A DNA stretch of 9,556 nucleotides from JBBAFB01 sp041655595 (GTDB taxonomy: Bacteria > Bacillota > DULZ01), in the NCBI GenBank assembly GCA_041655595.1, contig JBBAFB010000086.1, positions 1 through 9,556 on the forward strand, given 5' to 3'. Position 1 is the first letter of the stretch. Each line of letters starts with the position of its first letter. Both the position numbers and the translations under genes were made by a program. The notes under the pieces were generated by a model. The model was not told where the DNA came from and searched no databases. It saw only the letters and a program-made list of their open reading frames with translations. This document shows, piece by piece, positions 1 to 7,337 of this stretch.

Positions 1-655
1 TTGGCAAAGAGGATGAAGGACCGCAAGGATGAACTGCAATTGGTAATAGTCAGGGATATGTGGCTAACCGGCTTCGATGTGCCCAGCATGCATACCATGT
101 ATTGCCATTCTTTCAGATGAGTTTATGGAAGAAGTAAAGGGTATGAAACAAAAGAACTTGGCTGTAGAGCTTCTTAGTCGGCTTTTGAAAGGCAATATTA
201 AAGCCTTTTCCAGACGTAATTTGGTGCAATTCAGGAAATTTTCTGAGATGCTGGAATCATCCATTAGAAAATATCAGAACAGAGCCATCGAAACAACTCA
301 AATCATCATGGAATTAATTGAACTGGCCAAGGAAATTAACGCCGCGGAAAAACGTGGTGAAAAAACCGGACTTACCCAGGATGAATTAGCTTTTTACGAT
401 GCCTTGGCAGAAAATGAATCAGCTAGGGAAGTGATGGGTGATGAGATATTGATGCAAATTGCTAAAGATTTGACTGTGTCAATTAAAAAGAACCTCAGCG
501 TTGATTGGGCTATCAGGGATAATGTTCAGGCAAAAATGAGAATGATCGTTAAGAGATTATTGAAGAAATATGGTTACCCTCCGGATAAAACGGAAAGGGC
601 TTTGGATGTGGTTATGGAGCAAACAAAAAAAATGTGTGAAAATGACAGTGGATAA
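1..655 (+). pseudogene. hsdR: Type I restriction enzyme R subunit (HsdR), internally deleted and frameshifted; 5' end outside window
   Basis: Two HsdR pieces lie in different frames. Frame 1 (1-102) reads through VIVRDMWLTGFDVPSMHTMY, a conserved part of the second helicase domain, then runs into four unrelated codons and a TGA at 118-120. From about 104-110 the next frame continues with ILSDEFMEEV and goes on to a stop at 653-655. This second part matches the C-terminal domain of HsdR (DUF3387/T1RH-like): NLAVELL, SRRNLVQ, RKYQNRAIET, DALAENESAREVMGDE, VKRLLKKYGYPPDK. In intact family members roughly 200 residues, including the last helicase motifs, separate these blocks, so a central deletion plus frame change is inferred at about 103-110. 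The HsdR translocase that powers ATP-dependent cleavage would therefore be inactive. An ATG at 77 could in principle start a 192-residue product, but it has no good ribosome binding site and its first ten residues belong to the overlapped old frame. No hsdM or hsdS is in view. Confidence 0.87.
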
Positions 656-682
656 GAGTTAAGATAATTACAGGAGGCAAAG

Positions 683-1783
683 ATGATCAAAATTAAAGGC
701 GACTTTAATACAGCTATTTGTTTTTGTGATGAGTTGGAGGAAAAGGCGGCGGCCCAGATACGCCTAGTATGTGATCGGCCGGAATTTGCTGATAGTAAAA
801 TACGTATTATGCCCGATGTTCATGCGGGCATAGGCTGTACCATTGGCACCACTATGACCATCAAAGATAAAGTAGTTCCCAATATGGTGGGAGTGGATAT
901 CGGTTGTGGTATTGAAACCGTAGAGGTCAAAGAGCGCAAAATAAATTATGAATGGCTGGATAAAGCCATCAGGTCCGATATTCCCGCCGGGAGAAATATC
1001 CGTAAAAATTATCACTCCTTTAACAATCAAATAAACTTAAATGCTCTACGCTGTGCGAATAAAGTTAATCTTGAGCGGGCCAGACTCAGTATTGGCACCC
1101 TTGGCGGAGGCAATCATTTTATTGAGGTGGGGCGGGCCGATGATGGGACTCTTTTTGTCGTGGTACATTCCGGCAGTCGTCACCTTGGTAAGGAAGTTGC
1201 TGAGTATTATCAAGGTCAAGCTTTTAAACAACTTAAGGGTACAGATATTCCCAGGGATCTTGCTTATGTTTCCGGCGGCCTATTTGATGATTATATTCAT
1301 GATATGAAAATTATTCAAAAATTTGCGATTTTAAATCGCCGGGCTATGATGGAAGTTATTCTCAACAGGGTTGGACTAACAAGGGTAGATGAATTTACCA
1401 CAATTCATAATTATATTGATACGGATATGATGATCCTGCGAAAAGGTGCCGTATCGGCAAAGGCGGGAGAACCCCTATTGATACCCATTAATATGCGTGA
1501 TGGTAGTTTGATTTGCGTGGGCAAGGGCAATGCCGATTGGAATTTTTCTGCCCCCCATGGTGCCGGTCGTATTATGAGCCGCAGGTCGGCCATGCGTAGC
1601 TTATCAATGGAGGAGTACAGGCGGGAAATGAAAGCTGTTTTTAGCAGCAGTGTTACCAAAAACACCTTGGATGAAGCACCCATGGCCTATAAAAGCATGG
1701 ATTTCATTATCAAACATATCGGGCCTACTGCAGCTATAAAGACAAAAATTAGGTCGGTTTACAATTTTAAGGCAAAGGAGTAA
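683..1783 (+). CDS. rtcB: RNA-splicing ligase RtcB (short form)
   Basis: This is an Mn2+/GTP-dependent RNA ligase that joins 2',3'-cyclic phosphate (or 3'-phosphate) ends to 5'-OH ends, acting in cytosolic RNA repair or healing. The 366-residue product is a little shorter than E. coli RtcB (408). Visible family motifs are VGVDIGCG at 69-76 (metal ligands D72 and C75), GGGNHF at 141-146 (N144, H145), HSGSRHLG at 162-169 (H162), IHNYID at 241-246 (H242), RKGAVSA at 253-259 and PHGAGR at 291-296, where H292 is the histidine expected to carry GMP. DEAPMAYK at 330-337 is also typical. All expected catalytic residues are present. The start is set by AGGAGG at 672-677, five bases before ATG 683. It lies 27 bases after the hsdR remnant. 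No RtcA, RtcR, archease or release factor PrfH is visible nearby, so its RNA substrate cannot be inferred from context. Confidence 0.96.
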   Translation: MIKIKGDFNTAICFCDELEEKAAAQIRLVCDRPEFADSKIRIMPDVHAGIGCTIGTTMTIKDKVVPNMVGVDIGCGIETVEVKERKINYEWLDKAIRSDIPAGRNIRKNYHSFNNQINLNALRCANKVNLERARLSIGTLGGGNHFIEVGRADDGTLFVVVHSGSRHLGKEVAEYYQGQAFKQLKGTDIPRDLAYVSGGLFDDYIHDMKIIQKFAILNRRAMMEVILNRVGLTRVDEFTTIHNYIDTDMMILRKGAVSAKAGEPLLIPINMRDGSLICVGKGNADWNFSAPHGAGRIMSRRSAMRSLSMEEYRREMKAVFSSSVTKNTLDEAPMAYKSMDFIIKHIGPTAAIKTKIRSVYNFKAKE

Positions 1784-1797
1784 TGGGGATATAAAAA

Positions 1798-1834
1798 GGT
1801 GGCAAACAAAGCGTCCCCCCGCCACCCTCTTTGT
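1798..1834 (+). other. GC-rich dyad in the rtcB / membrane-protein gap
   Basis: The 99-base gap 1784-1882 holds two interleaved inverted pairs: GGTGGC (1798-1803) with GCCACC (1821-1826), and ACAAAG (1806-1811) with CTTTGT (1829-1834). Only one stem can form at a time. There is no T-run after either, so it is not an obvious terminator; a run of six C at 1815-1820 can also pair with the GGGGG at 1840-1844. It could be alternative RNA structure or a remnant of a small repeat. Function unknown. Confidence 0.25.
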
Positions 1835-1882
1835 CGTAAGGGGGCAATGCATAAATAATTTTGGGGGAAAGAAGGGAAAGGA

Positions 1883-2764
1883 ATGAATGAAAGCTCGGAG
1901 GTTTCGGGGAGTGGGTTTTTGGCAGCACTAGCAGCCATTGCCGGGTTACTATCAATTATTGTGGTGCCTAACCTGGGAATGCAGGTTGCGGATATGGTGA
2001 CTTTCAGAGCAAATATGGTAATGGAGATGTTAAGCAGGCCGGAGTTGATCTCAGCCCCAAAACTAGTTGCATTTTGGTATCCTTTTTGGAGCGGCTTAAG
2101 TGTGATTGCCGGAGTAGTTTTATTGTTAGCGGTACTCCCTTTGGCTAGAGGGGAAAAGCGGGGTAGACCAATGGCTTTAGGTGCTTTGTTTATCCCCACT
2201 ACATTTGGAATTTATGCCCTTTGGCCCTTAACATTCTTTCCTCGAGTTATGTTTGGTCAATTTGCTTTTGGTAATTTAGGTGCTTCCGCAAAAGCTCTAA
2301 TCGGACTGCCCGCAGTTATTTTTGCAATAGGAGTAATCCCCTTTTTTATAATTTTACTGACTAACAAATTGGCTTTGCGTGATAAGGTGGTGCAGTTTTT
2401 TGCATTCCTTCTTTTAATTTTTACCACAGCCATTGGTTTTATGAACGGCCACACTGCTCTACGCCTATTATGGAGCAATCTACTTGATAATCCCCAGTTA
2501 ATTGATAAAGCTTTGGCGGTTGGCACGGTGGTTAATTGGTTAGCTGTTTTTCTGATTATCGCGTCAATCCCGTTTTTGTCAGCAGGGAGGGCGAAAGGCA
2601 GGTGGCTTTCGCTTATGGGTATCTTATCCTTAACTATGGGCAATACCATCTTAATGGTGGGTCAACCAACAGTATGGGATTATCGAGTTGGAACAATCTT
2701 AGCTTTAATCACTTTAATACCCTTATTTTTACCCGGTGTAAAAATAGCTTTAACTGAAAGTTAA
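1883..2764 (+). CDS. Polytopic membrane protein of unknown function, about eight helices
   Basis: I do not recognise this 293-residue protein. It is strongly hydrophobic with about eight predicted membrane segments, near residues 12-29, 66-87, 98-117, 140-160, 168-187, 212-233, 241-260 and 268-287. Short charged loops occur, such as RGEKRGR at 89-95 and SAGRAKGRW at 233-241, whose positive charge suggests cytoplasmic loops. There are no cysteines, haem motifs, ATPase motifs or obvious substrate signatures. The start at ATG 1883 is preceded by GAAGGGAAAGGA (1871-1882); GAAGGG gives the better spacing. It is followed by a strong terminator at 2782-2807, so it probably ends a transcript that may begin upstream of rtcB. 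It could be a transporter-like or sensor-like protein, but nothing in the sequence decides this. Confidence 0.85.
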   Translation: MNESSEVSGSGFLAALAAIAGLLSIIVVPNLGMQVADMVTFRANMVMEMLSRPELISAPKLVAFWYPFWSGLSVIAGVVLLLAVLPLARGEKRGRPMALGALFIPTTFGIYALWPLTFFPRVMFGQFAFGNLGASAKALIGLPAVIFAIGVIPFFIILLTNKLALRDKVVQFFAFLLLIFTTAIGFMNGHTALRLLWSNLLDNPQLIDKALAVGTVVNWLAVFLIIASIPFLSAGRAKGRWLSLMGILSLTMGNTILMVGQPTVWDYRVGTILALITLIPLFLPGVKIALTES

Positions 2765-2781
2765 AACAATCTACAAACAAC

Positions 2782-2807
2782 AAAAGGGACCTTAGGGTCC
2801 TTTTTTT
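2782..2807 (+). terminator. Rho-independent terminator after the membrane protein gene
   Basis: The stem GGACC (2787-2791) pairs with GGTCC (2796-2800) across a TTAG loop. It extends by a G-T pair and A-T pairs into the flanking A and T tracts, and is followed by seven T at 2801-2807. It begins 18 bases after the stop codon at 2764. Confidence 0.88.
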
Positions 2808-2869
2808 ATTAGACAGCTTCTAGGGTTAATGGCATAATGATAATTGATAATCGGGAAAGGAACGAGCAA

Positions 2870-4762
2870 ATGATTTTAGCACAGTGTCTAAACCTGGAAA
2901 AAAGTTATGGAGTTAATCAAATTTTTAAAAACATCTCCTTTATTATCGAAACAGGTGACAGATCAGCCCTGGTCGGTGCTAATGGGGCTGGTAAGTCTAC
3001 CCTGTTGAAATGTTTGGTGGGAGAGGAAACCCCCGATAACGGTACTATAACCTTCGCTAAAAACCTTACATGGGGATATCTGGCACAACAAATATCCCTG
3101 GATGAGAAAGAACTGACTGCCTTTGAGTTTACCTTGGAGGCTTTTCAGGATTTGATTATTTTGCGTAAACGTCTGAGGGATATAGAAAAAAAGATGAGCG
3201 AACCTAGGGTCTATAATAATGCCGCAAAACTATCAGAGGCCATGAAGATCTACGGAAATCTAACTACTAGCTATGAAATGGAAGGCGGCTATACCTACGA
3301 GGCCAAAACCAAAGAAATACTAACAGGTTTGGGTTTCGGGGAAGATGAGTGGGAGCGACTGGTGTTTAGCTTTAGCGGGGGGCAAAAAACAAGGTTGGGA
3401 CTAGCCCGCCTTTTGGCCCGGGAGCCGGAATTGCTGATTTTAGACGAGCCTACTAACTTTTTAGATCTAAACGCTATAAACTGGTTGGAAAACTATTTAA
3501 AACAATATAAAGGTGCTATGTTGGTTGTTTCCCACGACCGCTACTTTTTGGATACTGTTGCCACTAGGGTGATGGAATTAGAAAACGGGCAATTGGATAC
3601 TTATTTGGGTAACTATACGGAGTATGCCGTTAAAAAAGCACAGAACGAAGCGGCGGCAAAAAAAGCCTTTGAACTACATGATGCACGTATTAAAAGGCTG
3701 ACTGCCTATGTGGAAAGGTATCGGGCCGGTATCAAATCCAAGCAAGCAAGAGGCAGAGAAAAACAGCTACAGAAAATTTCACCTTTAACAAAACCAAGAG
3801 AGAGGGCTTGGGCCAAAATGCAGTTTACCCAAGCCGGGAGCAGCGGGCTACAGGTTTTAACCGTAAAAAACTTATCCTTTGGATACGATGGTGAAAAACT
3901 TTTTAATGGTTTAAATTTTGAAATCAATCGGGAGGACAGGATAGCCCTAATCGGAGAAAATGGTGCAGGCAAAACCACTTTGCTAAAAATCATTCTTGGC
4001 GAAATTTCGCCGAAAACAGGTAAAGTAAAGTTTGGGAGCAAGGTAAGGCCGGCCTACTTTTCTCAAGAAAGAGAAATCTTCGCTCCCCACAATACAGTAT
4101 TAGACGAAATTTTGGCAATCGGGAATCTAGCCATAGAAGGGGCCAGAAGTCATTTAGCACGTTTTCTCTTTCGTAATGATGAATTGGAGAACAAAGTTGT
4201 AAATTTAAGTGGTGGAGAAAAAAGTCGTCTGGCGTTGGCAAAGCTAATGTTGGACAAAGGCAACCTCTTAATTTTAGATGAACCGACTAATCACCTTGAT
4301 ATGGAAACAAGGCAGGTTTTGGAGGATGCTTTGCAAGATTTTAGCGGAACTATTTTAATGATCTCCCACGACCGTTATTTTATTAATCAAATAGCTAATC
4401 AGGTTTGGGAGTTAAATAATAAACAGCTTGATTTTTTCCCGGGTGATTATGATTATTACCTTTGGAAGAAGGAAGATATCAGACTACAGAAGGAAAAGGA
4501 AAGCAAGGTAAACACCGGGGCCACAGTAATTAAAAAGCCAAAGCAACTCAAAAGGGAAAAGGCAGTTAAGACAGATATCAAAGAAATCGAAGGTGAAATT
4601 TTTAAAAAGGAGGAGAGACTGGAAGAGCTGGTCAGCCTTTTAGGAAGCCAAGAACTCTATAAGGATACTGAACAGTTAATAAAGATACAACAGGAATACG
4701 GTTTGCTGGAAAAAGAATTGGAGGAGCTTTACAAAAGGTGGGAGACGGTCCTTGATAAATAG
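2870..4762 (+). CDS. ydiF: ABC-F family ATPase, YdiF-like
   Basis: This is a cytosolic duplicated ATP-binding protein without membrane domains, of the ABC-F class that acts on ribosomes (translation factors and antibiotic-resistance proteins). Counting from the start used here (630 residues), half one has Walker A GANGAGKST at 36-44, signature FSGGQ at 168-172, Walker B LLILDEPTN at 188-196 and the switch histidine in VSHDR at 222. Half two has GENGAGKTT at 362-370, LSGGE at 446-450, LLILDEPTNH at 466-475 and ISHDR with H500. The linker at about 255-320 is helical and basic, as in the P-site tRNA interaction region, and residues 558-626 form a charged coiled-coil tail. Length and tail match B. 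subtilis YdiF. The frame is open from ATG 2837 (11 more codons), but AAAGGA at 2856-2861 sits eight bases before ATG 2870, where the conserved MILAQCLNLEKSYG start begins. Whether it confers drug resistance or is housekeeping cannot be told. Confidence 0.93.
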   Translation: MILAQCLNLEKSYGVNQIFKNISFIIETGDRSALVGANGAGKSTLLKCLVGEETPDNGTITFAKNLTWGYLAQQISLDEKELTAFEFTLEAFQDLIILRKRLRDIEKKMSEPRVYNNAAKLSEAMKIYGNLTTSYEMEGGYTYEAKTKEILTGLGFGEDEWERLVFSFSGGQKTRLGLARLLAREPELLILDEPTNFLDLNAINWLENYLKQYKGAMLVVSHDRYFLDTVATRVMELENGQLDTYLGNYTEYAVKKAQNEAAAKKAFELHDARIKRLTAYVERYRAGIKSKQARGREKQLQKISPLTKPRERAWAKMQFTQAGSSGLQVLTVKNLSFGYDGEKLFNGLNFEINREDRIALIGENGAGKTTLLKIILGEISPKTGKVKFGSKVRPAYFSQEREIFAPHNTVLDEILAIGNLAIEGARSHLARFLFRNDELENKVVNLSGGEKSRLALAKLMLDKGNLLILDEPTNHLDMETRQVLEDALQDFSGTILMISHDRYFINQIANQVWELNNKQLDFFPGDYDYYLWKKEDIRLQKEKESKVNTGATVIKKPKQLKREKAVKTDIKEIEGEIFKKEERLEELVSLLGSQELYKDTEQLIKIQQEYGLLEKELEELYKRWETVLDK

Positions 4763-4856
4763 GAGAAGTTAACCTTTGCTTGTTTAGCAAAAATGATTTA
4801 AAATTAAGCTGAATTTATCAATGCAGTCAAAAATAAAGAAATGAGGAAAACTAACC

Positions 4857-5678
4857 TTGAACACAGAACTGGCCCAAAAAATAATGCAATTCGACCGTGC
4901 TATTAACTTTCGAGAGGTGGGAAGGTTGATGACAGCGGACGGGTTAATGATGAAGCCCGGTAAACTTTTCCGCTCTGATGATCTATCACATTTATCCAAG
5001 CGGGATCAAACAAGATTTTCGGAGCTTGATATCAAATTAATTTTTGATTTACGGACAGAAAAAGAGCGAAAAAGTAAACCCCACCAAATTCTTGGTAAAA
5101 GCGGCATCCGTATTGTTCACATCCCCATGCAGGATGAAAAGCATGTTTTTACAGGTATGGAGCTTTTAAGGTTTTTATTTGGTGATTTAAGAAAAATGGA
5201 TTTTGATACTTTTAAAAGGCAGTTCTATCATAGCATGGCCCATGAGCGAATAAATCAAATAGGGCAAATATTAACATTATTAACAGATAGGAACAACCTG
5301 CCGGCGGTTATTCACTGCACCAGCGGTATGGATAGAACGGGTTTTATTTCGGCCATTATACAATTATTAGTTGGCGTTCCTTATCAAACGGTTCTGTCTG
5401 AATACTTGTTGTCCAACGGTCTGCTCCAAAAACGTATGCAAAGGCTGGGCAAATATATAAAATGGCTAAGTTTATTTCAACTTACCCCTGAGCGTCTAAG
5501 GCCCATTTTTGAAGTTCGCAGTGAATATTTAAATGAGATTTTTGATGGTATTTTACAAAAGTACGGTTCAATAGAAAAATATGTTTCCGCAGCTAATAAT
5601 TTTAATAAAAATGCAATTGCAAATCTCAAACAGCTGCTTTGTGAAGATAAACAGGGGGGAACGCTTTCAGTCATTTAA
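4857..5678 (+). CDS. Protein-tyrosine/serine phosphatase, Y_phosphatase3 (CX5R) type
   Basis: A 273-residue soluble protein with the fold order of the bacterial Y_phosphatase3 family (LipA / PtpB-like). An N-terminal INFREVG near 16-22 is followed by TADG (26-29), KLFRSDDL (36-43), IFDLRTEKER (62-71, carrying the conserved D64 and R66) and the P-loop HCTSGMDRTG at 153-162, with nucleophile C154 and R160. The C-terminal YLNEIFDGI...YGSIEKYV pattern is also typical. These enzymes form a cysteinyl-phosphate intermediate; substrates range from phosphotyrosine to phosphoserine and phosphoinositides, and this one is not predictable. Many family members have K where M158 stands. The start is TTG 4857 with GAGG at 4843-4846 (ten-base spacing); an in-frame ATG at 4884 has no ribosome binding site. 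The 94-base gap before it carries only a weak A/T-rich hairpin (4775-4791). No signal peptide, so cytosolic. Confidence 0.88.
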   Translation: MNTELAQKIMQFDRAINFREVGRLMTADGLMMKPGKLFRSDDLSHLSKRDQTRFSELDIKLIFDLRTEKERKSKPHQILGKSGIRIVHIPMQDEKHVFTGMELLRFLFGDLRKMDFDTFKRQFYHSMAHERINQIGQILTLLTDRNNLPAVIHCTSGMDRTGFISAIIQLLVGVPYQTVLSEYLLSNGLLQKRMQRLGKYIKWLSLFQLTPERLRPIFEVRSEYLNEIFDGILQKYGSIEKYVSAANNFNKNAIANLKQLLCEDKQGGTLSVI

Positions 5679-5714
5679 TACTTGCCGACAAACAAACTTT
5701 TTTGATTTGTTGCT

Positions 5715-5755
5715 AAAAAAAGCCCCTAAGCGGCTACAGGCTCAGGGGCTTTTTA
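5715..5755 (+). terminator. Strong terminator closing the left-hand gene block
   Basis: The stem AAAAGCCCCT (5717-5727 with one extra A) pairs with AGGGGCTTTTT (5744-5754). The 16-base loop holds a minor AGC/GCT pair. The A tract on the left and T tract on the right mean it could also stop - strand transcription coming from the cytochrome region. It lies about 40 bases after the phosphatase stop codon. Confidence 0.88.
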
Positions 5756-5762
5756 GATGATT

Positions 5763-5885
5763 TTAAAAACCCTTTAGGGCCATCCTATTAGGGTTGTCAT
5801 GACAGTTAAGGCAACTATTACCATGATCCTTGTAATGCTCACCTAACAGCGGGCTGGTCGCTAACCGATGGTTGCACCTACTCGG
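5763..5885 (-). pseudogene. 5'-truncated C-terminal remnant of a c-type cytochrome
   Basis: Reading the - strand gives about 40 residues ending at TAA 5763-5765. They include CNHRLATSPLLGEHYKD (from 5876 down to 5826), then a covalent haem motif CLNCH (5799-5813) and the tail DNPNRMALKGF. The CxxCH motif, several nearby histidines and a clean stop look like the end of a multihaem cytochrome. Upstream the frame stays open for some codons but passes into a terminator hairpin at 5913-5944 with no plausible start or ribosome binding site, so the 5' part of the gene is gone. It has the same orientation as the EB_dh lipoprotein upstream and may once have been a third gene of that unit. The parent family is not identified. 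It accounts for most of the 375-base gap 5679-6053; the rest holds two terminators and a 109-base A/T-rich 3' leader with nothing recognisable. Confidence 0.6.
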
Positions 5886-5900
5886 TTTTGTTTGTATCTT

Positions 5901-5944
5901 AAAACGAAAAAAGAATAACGGGTGGTTGCAAACCCCCGTTATTC
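5901..5944 (-). terminator. Rho-independent terminator of the EB_dh lipoprotein gene
   Basis: A perfect ten-base stem pairs GAATAACGGG (5913-5922) with CCCGTTATTC (5935-5944). Two more G-C pairs follow beyond a bulged T at 5923. On the - strand it is followed by TTTTTTCGTTTT (5901-5912). It lies about 110 bases downstream of the stop codon of the - strand gene that ends at 6054, and separates that gene from the cytochrome remnant. Confidence 0.88.
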
Positions 5945-6053
5945 AGTCCATTACAAACAATGTGTTCTTACAAATAAAAGACTTGCAAATATTTTTGCGG
6001 GTTCTTTTCTTTGCTTGTTATATTAAATGTGGTTTTGCAATTTAATTGTTATT

Positions 6054-7337
6054 TTACGGTTTCTCAAATACAAATCTTAATCCATGACGGCCAAATCCGC
6101 TTCCAGCGGATGACATGAAATATTCTCTATCAAGGTCATCAAATTGAATATCATCTGGGTTGTTAGTCACACGATTTCTTTTAATTTCTAGTGTCCAAGT
6201 GCCATTAGACCACTGGGCACCGTAAACAGTTTGTGCCATATTTCCACTCGGTTCCTGAAGTATCAAAGCAGGTATCAACGAATTGAGCTCCTCATATCTC
6301 GACCATGCTTTTTTAATTTGATCCCTAGATAAATCTGCAATTTTTGCAGCCCGTCCTTCTTTAATATCGTCATCGGTGATGATCCTTGCATCTGCCCAGT
6401 TTTCTGGGTTGAGTTTAATATACTCCGGTGCCGTCGCAAACATATTTTCGTAGTCAACGGCATTATTACGATAGGGCATTTTGCCGTGTTTACCCTGTAA
6501 AGGTCGGTTTTCTACAAATTTAGCCGTGTGACAAAGTTGACAGTATTGACCCGTTTCCGTATCATTGGCGGTTCCCACATATTTGGGATCTTCCCTACTC
6601 GTTTGGACTCTTTCATCAACATAACCAATAAAGCTAAAGGTACCTGAGCTGACTTTGTAGGGGTAAGTTTTATCAGAAATATCAAAGCTAATTGAACCGC
6701 TTTGGCTGACTCCTAGGTTGCCCAAGGGAAAGCCAGTTACATAAATGATGTTGGGTATTTCTCCGTAAGCGTGCCTAGTTAACAAGTTCCAAAGATCAGC
6801 ACTAGCGCCGGGTGGCACAACGTGGTGTTCAGCACCCGCATCGTCTTCGTGACACATATAATTACATCCACCATCAAGGCCAAACTCATTAACTTCCCAA
6901 GCCATATTTAGTATGGTATCATCCTTTTTGACTTTTTCTCCTTTCGCGATTAGGTGTTCACGCCACTGAATAAAACTGTTCCCATCATAATACCAATCAT
7001 CAAGGCTTACAATATTCATTGTTGGCATCTCTCTTGTGTACAATATGGCAATTTCCTCATCGGTATAAATGCCCCTCCACGTTGTTCCATCACCTGCAAC
7101 TCCATATACATCTCTCCACTGGGGATCATCGGAGTTGCCATCAATTACCGGCATTGAATCCACTTTTTTAAACTGAACAGTGGCAATATGGTTCTTTTCA
7201 TCAATGGCTGGGGGGGATACTGCATCAGGGGGTCCACCGGTTGATGCCTCCGGTGGGGCATTGCCTCCGCATGCCGCAACTAGCCCCGCGACTAAAAATA
7301 GCATTAAGACTAAAAAAATATTAAACCTTTTTCCCAT
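6054..7337 (-). CDS. EB_dh-type (ethylbenzene dehydrogenase-like haem-binding) dihaem lipoprotein
   Basis: A 427-residue exported, lipid-anchored electron-transfer protein. The N-terminus MGKR is followed by a hydrophobic stretch (6-21) and the lipobox VAAC with C23 as lipidation site, then a flexible G/P/A-rich linker to about 45. The rest resembles the EB_dh / cytochrome c-552-like haem-binding fold: PVIDGNSDDPQW at 63-74, a beta-rich body, and a C-terminal region with WTLEIKRNRV (381-390). Two covalent haem motifs are visible: CNYMCH at 158-163 (CX3CH, with H163) and CQLCH at 266-270. H171, H172 and H189 are possible axial ligands, with DLWNLL at 181-186 near the usual W-rich stretch of this family. 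Classical ethylbenzene dehydrogenase gamma subunits bind haem b; the covalent motifs place this with c-type relatives. AAGGAGG at 7347-7353 (complement) is nine bases before the ATG. No molybdenum enzyme is in view. It has its own terminator, and is divergent from the NapH-like gene. Its electron partner is unknown. Confidence 0.82.
   Translation of the reverse strand: MGKRFNIFLVLMLFLVAGLVAACGGNAPPEASTGGPPDAVSPPAIDEKNHIATVQFKKVDSMPVIDGNSDDPQWRDVYGVAGDGTTWRGIYTDEEIAILYTREMPTMNIVSLDDWYYDGNSFIQWREHLIAKGEKVKKDDTILNMAWEVNEFGLDGGCNYMCHEDDAGAEHHVVPPGASADLWNLLTRHAYGEIPNIIYVTGFPLGNLGVSQSGSISFDISDKTYPYKVSSGTFSFIGYVDERVQTSREDPKYVGTANDTETGQYCQLCHTAKFVENRPLQGKHGKMPYRNNAVDYENMFATAPEYIKLNPENWADARIITDDDIKEGRAAKIADLSRDQIKKAWSRYEELNSLIPALILQEPSGNMAQTVYGAQWSNGTWTLEIKRNRVTNNPDDIQFDDLDREYFMSSAGSGFGRHGLRFVFEKP

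Noticed and set aside
77..655. A stand-alone 192-residue gene starting at ATG 77
   Set aside because: The sequence from about 110 onward is plainly the HsdR C-terminal domain, the first ten codons overlap the older HsdR frame, and no ribosome binding site precedes the ATG. Treated as part of the hsdR pseudogene.
2837..2869. ATG 2837 as the start of the ABC-F gene
   Set aside because: No ribosome binding site, and the added 11 residues lie before the conserved N-terminus; ATG 2870 has a well-spaced AAAGGA.
4775..4791. TTTGCT / AGCAAA hairpin as terminator of the ABC-F gene
   Set aside because: Short A/T-rich stem without a following T-run on either strand.
5835..5890. Possible 3' half of a c-di-GMP-I (GEMM) riboswitch, from AGCGGG and TAACCGATGG
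   Set aside because: The order and spacing do not fit, the 5' half and the second helix are missing, and the opposite strand reads as a cytochrome end with CxxCH and a stop.
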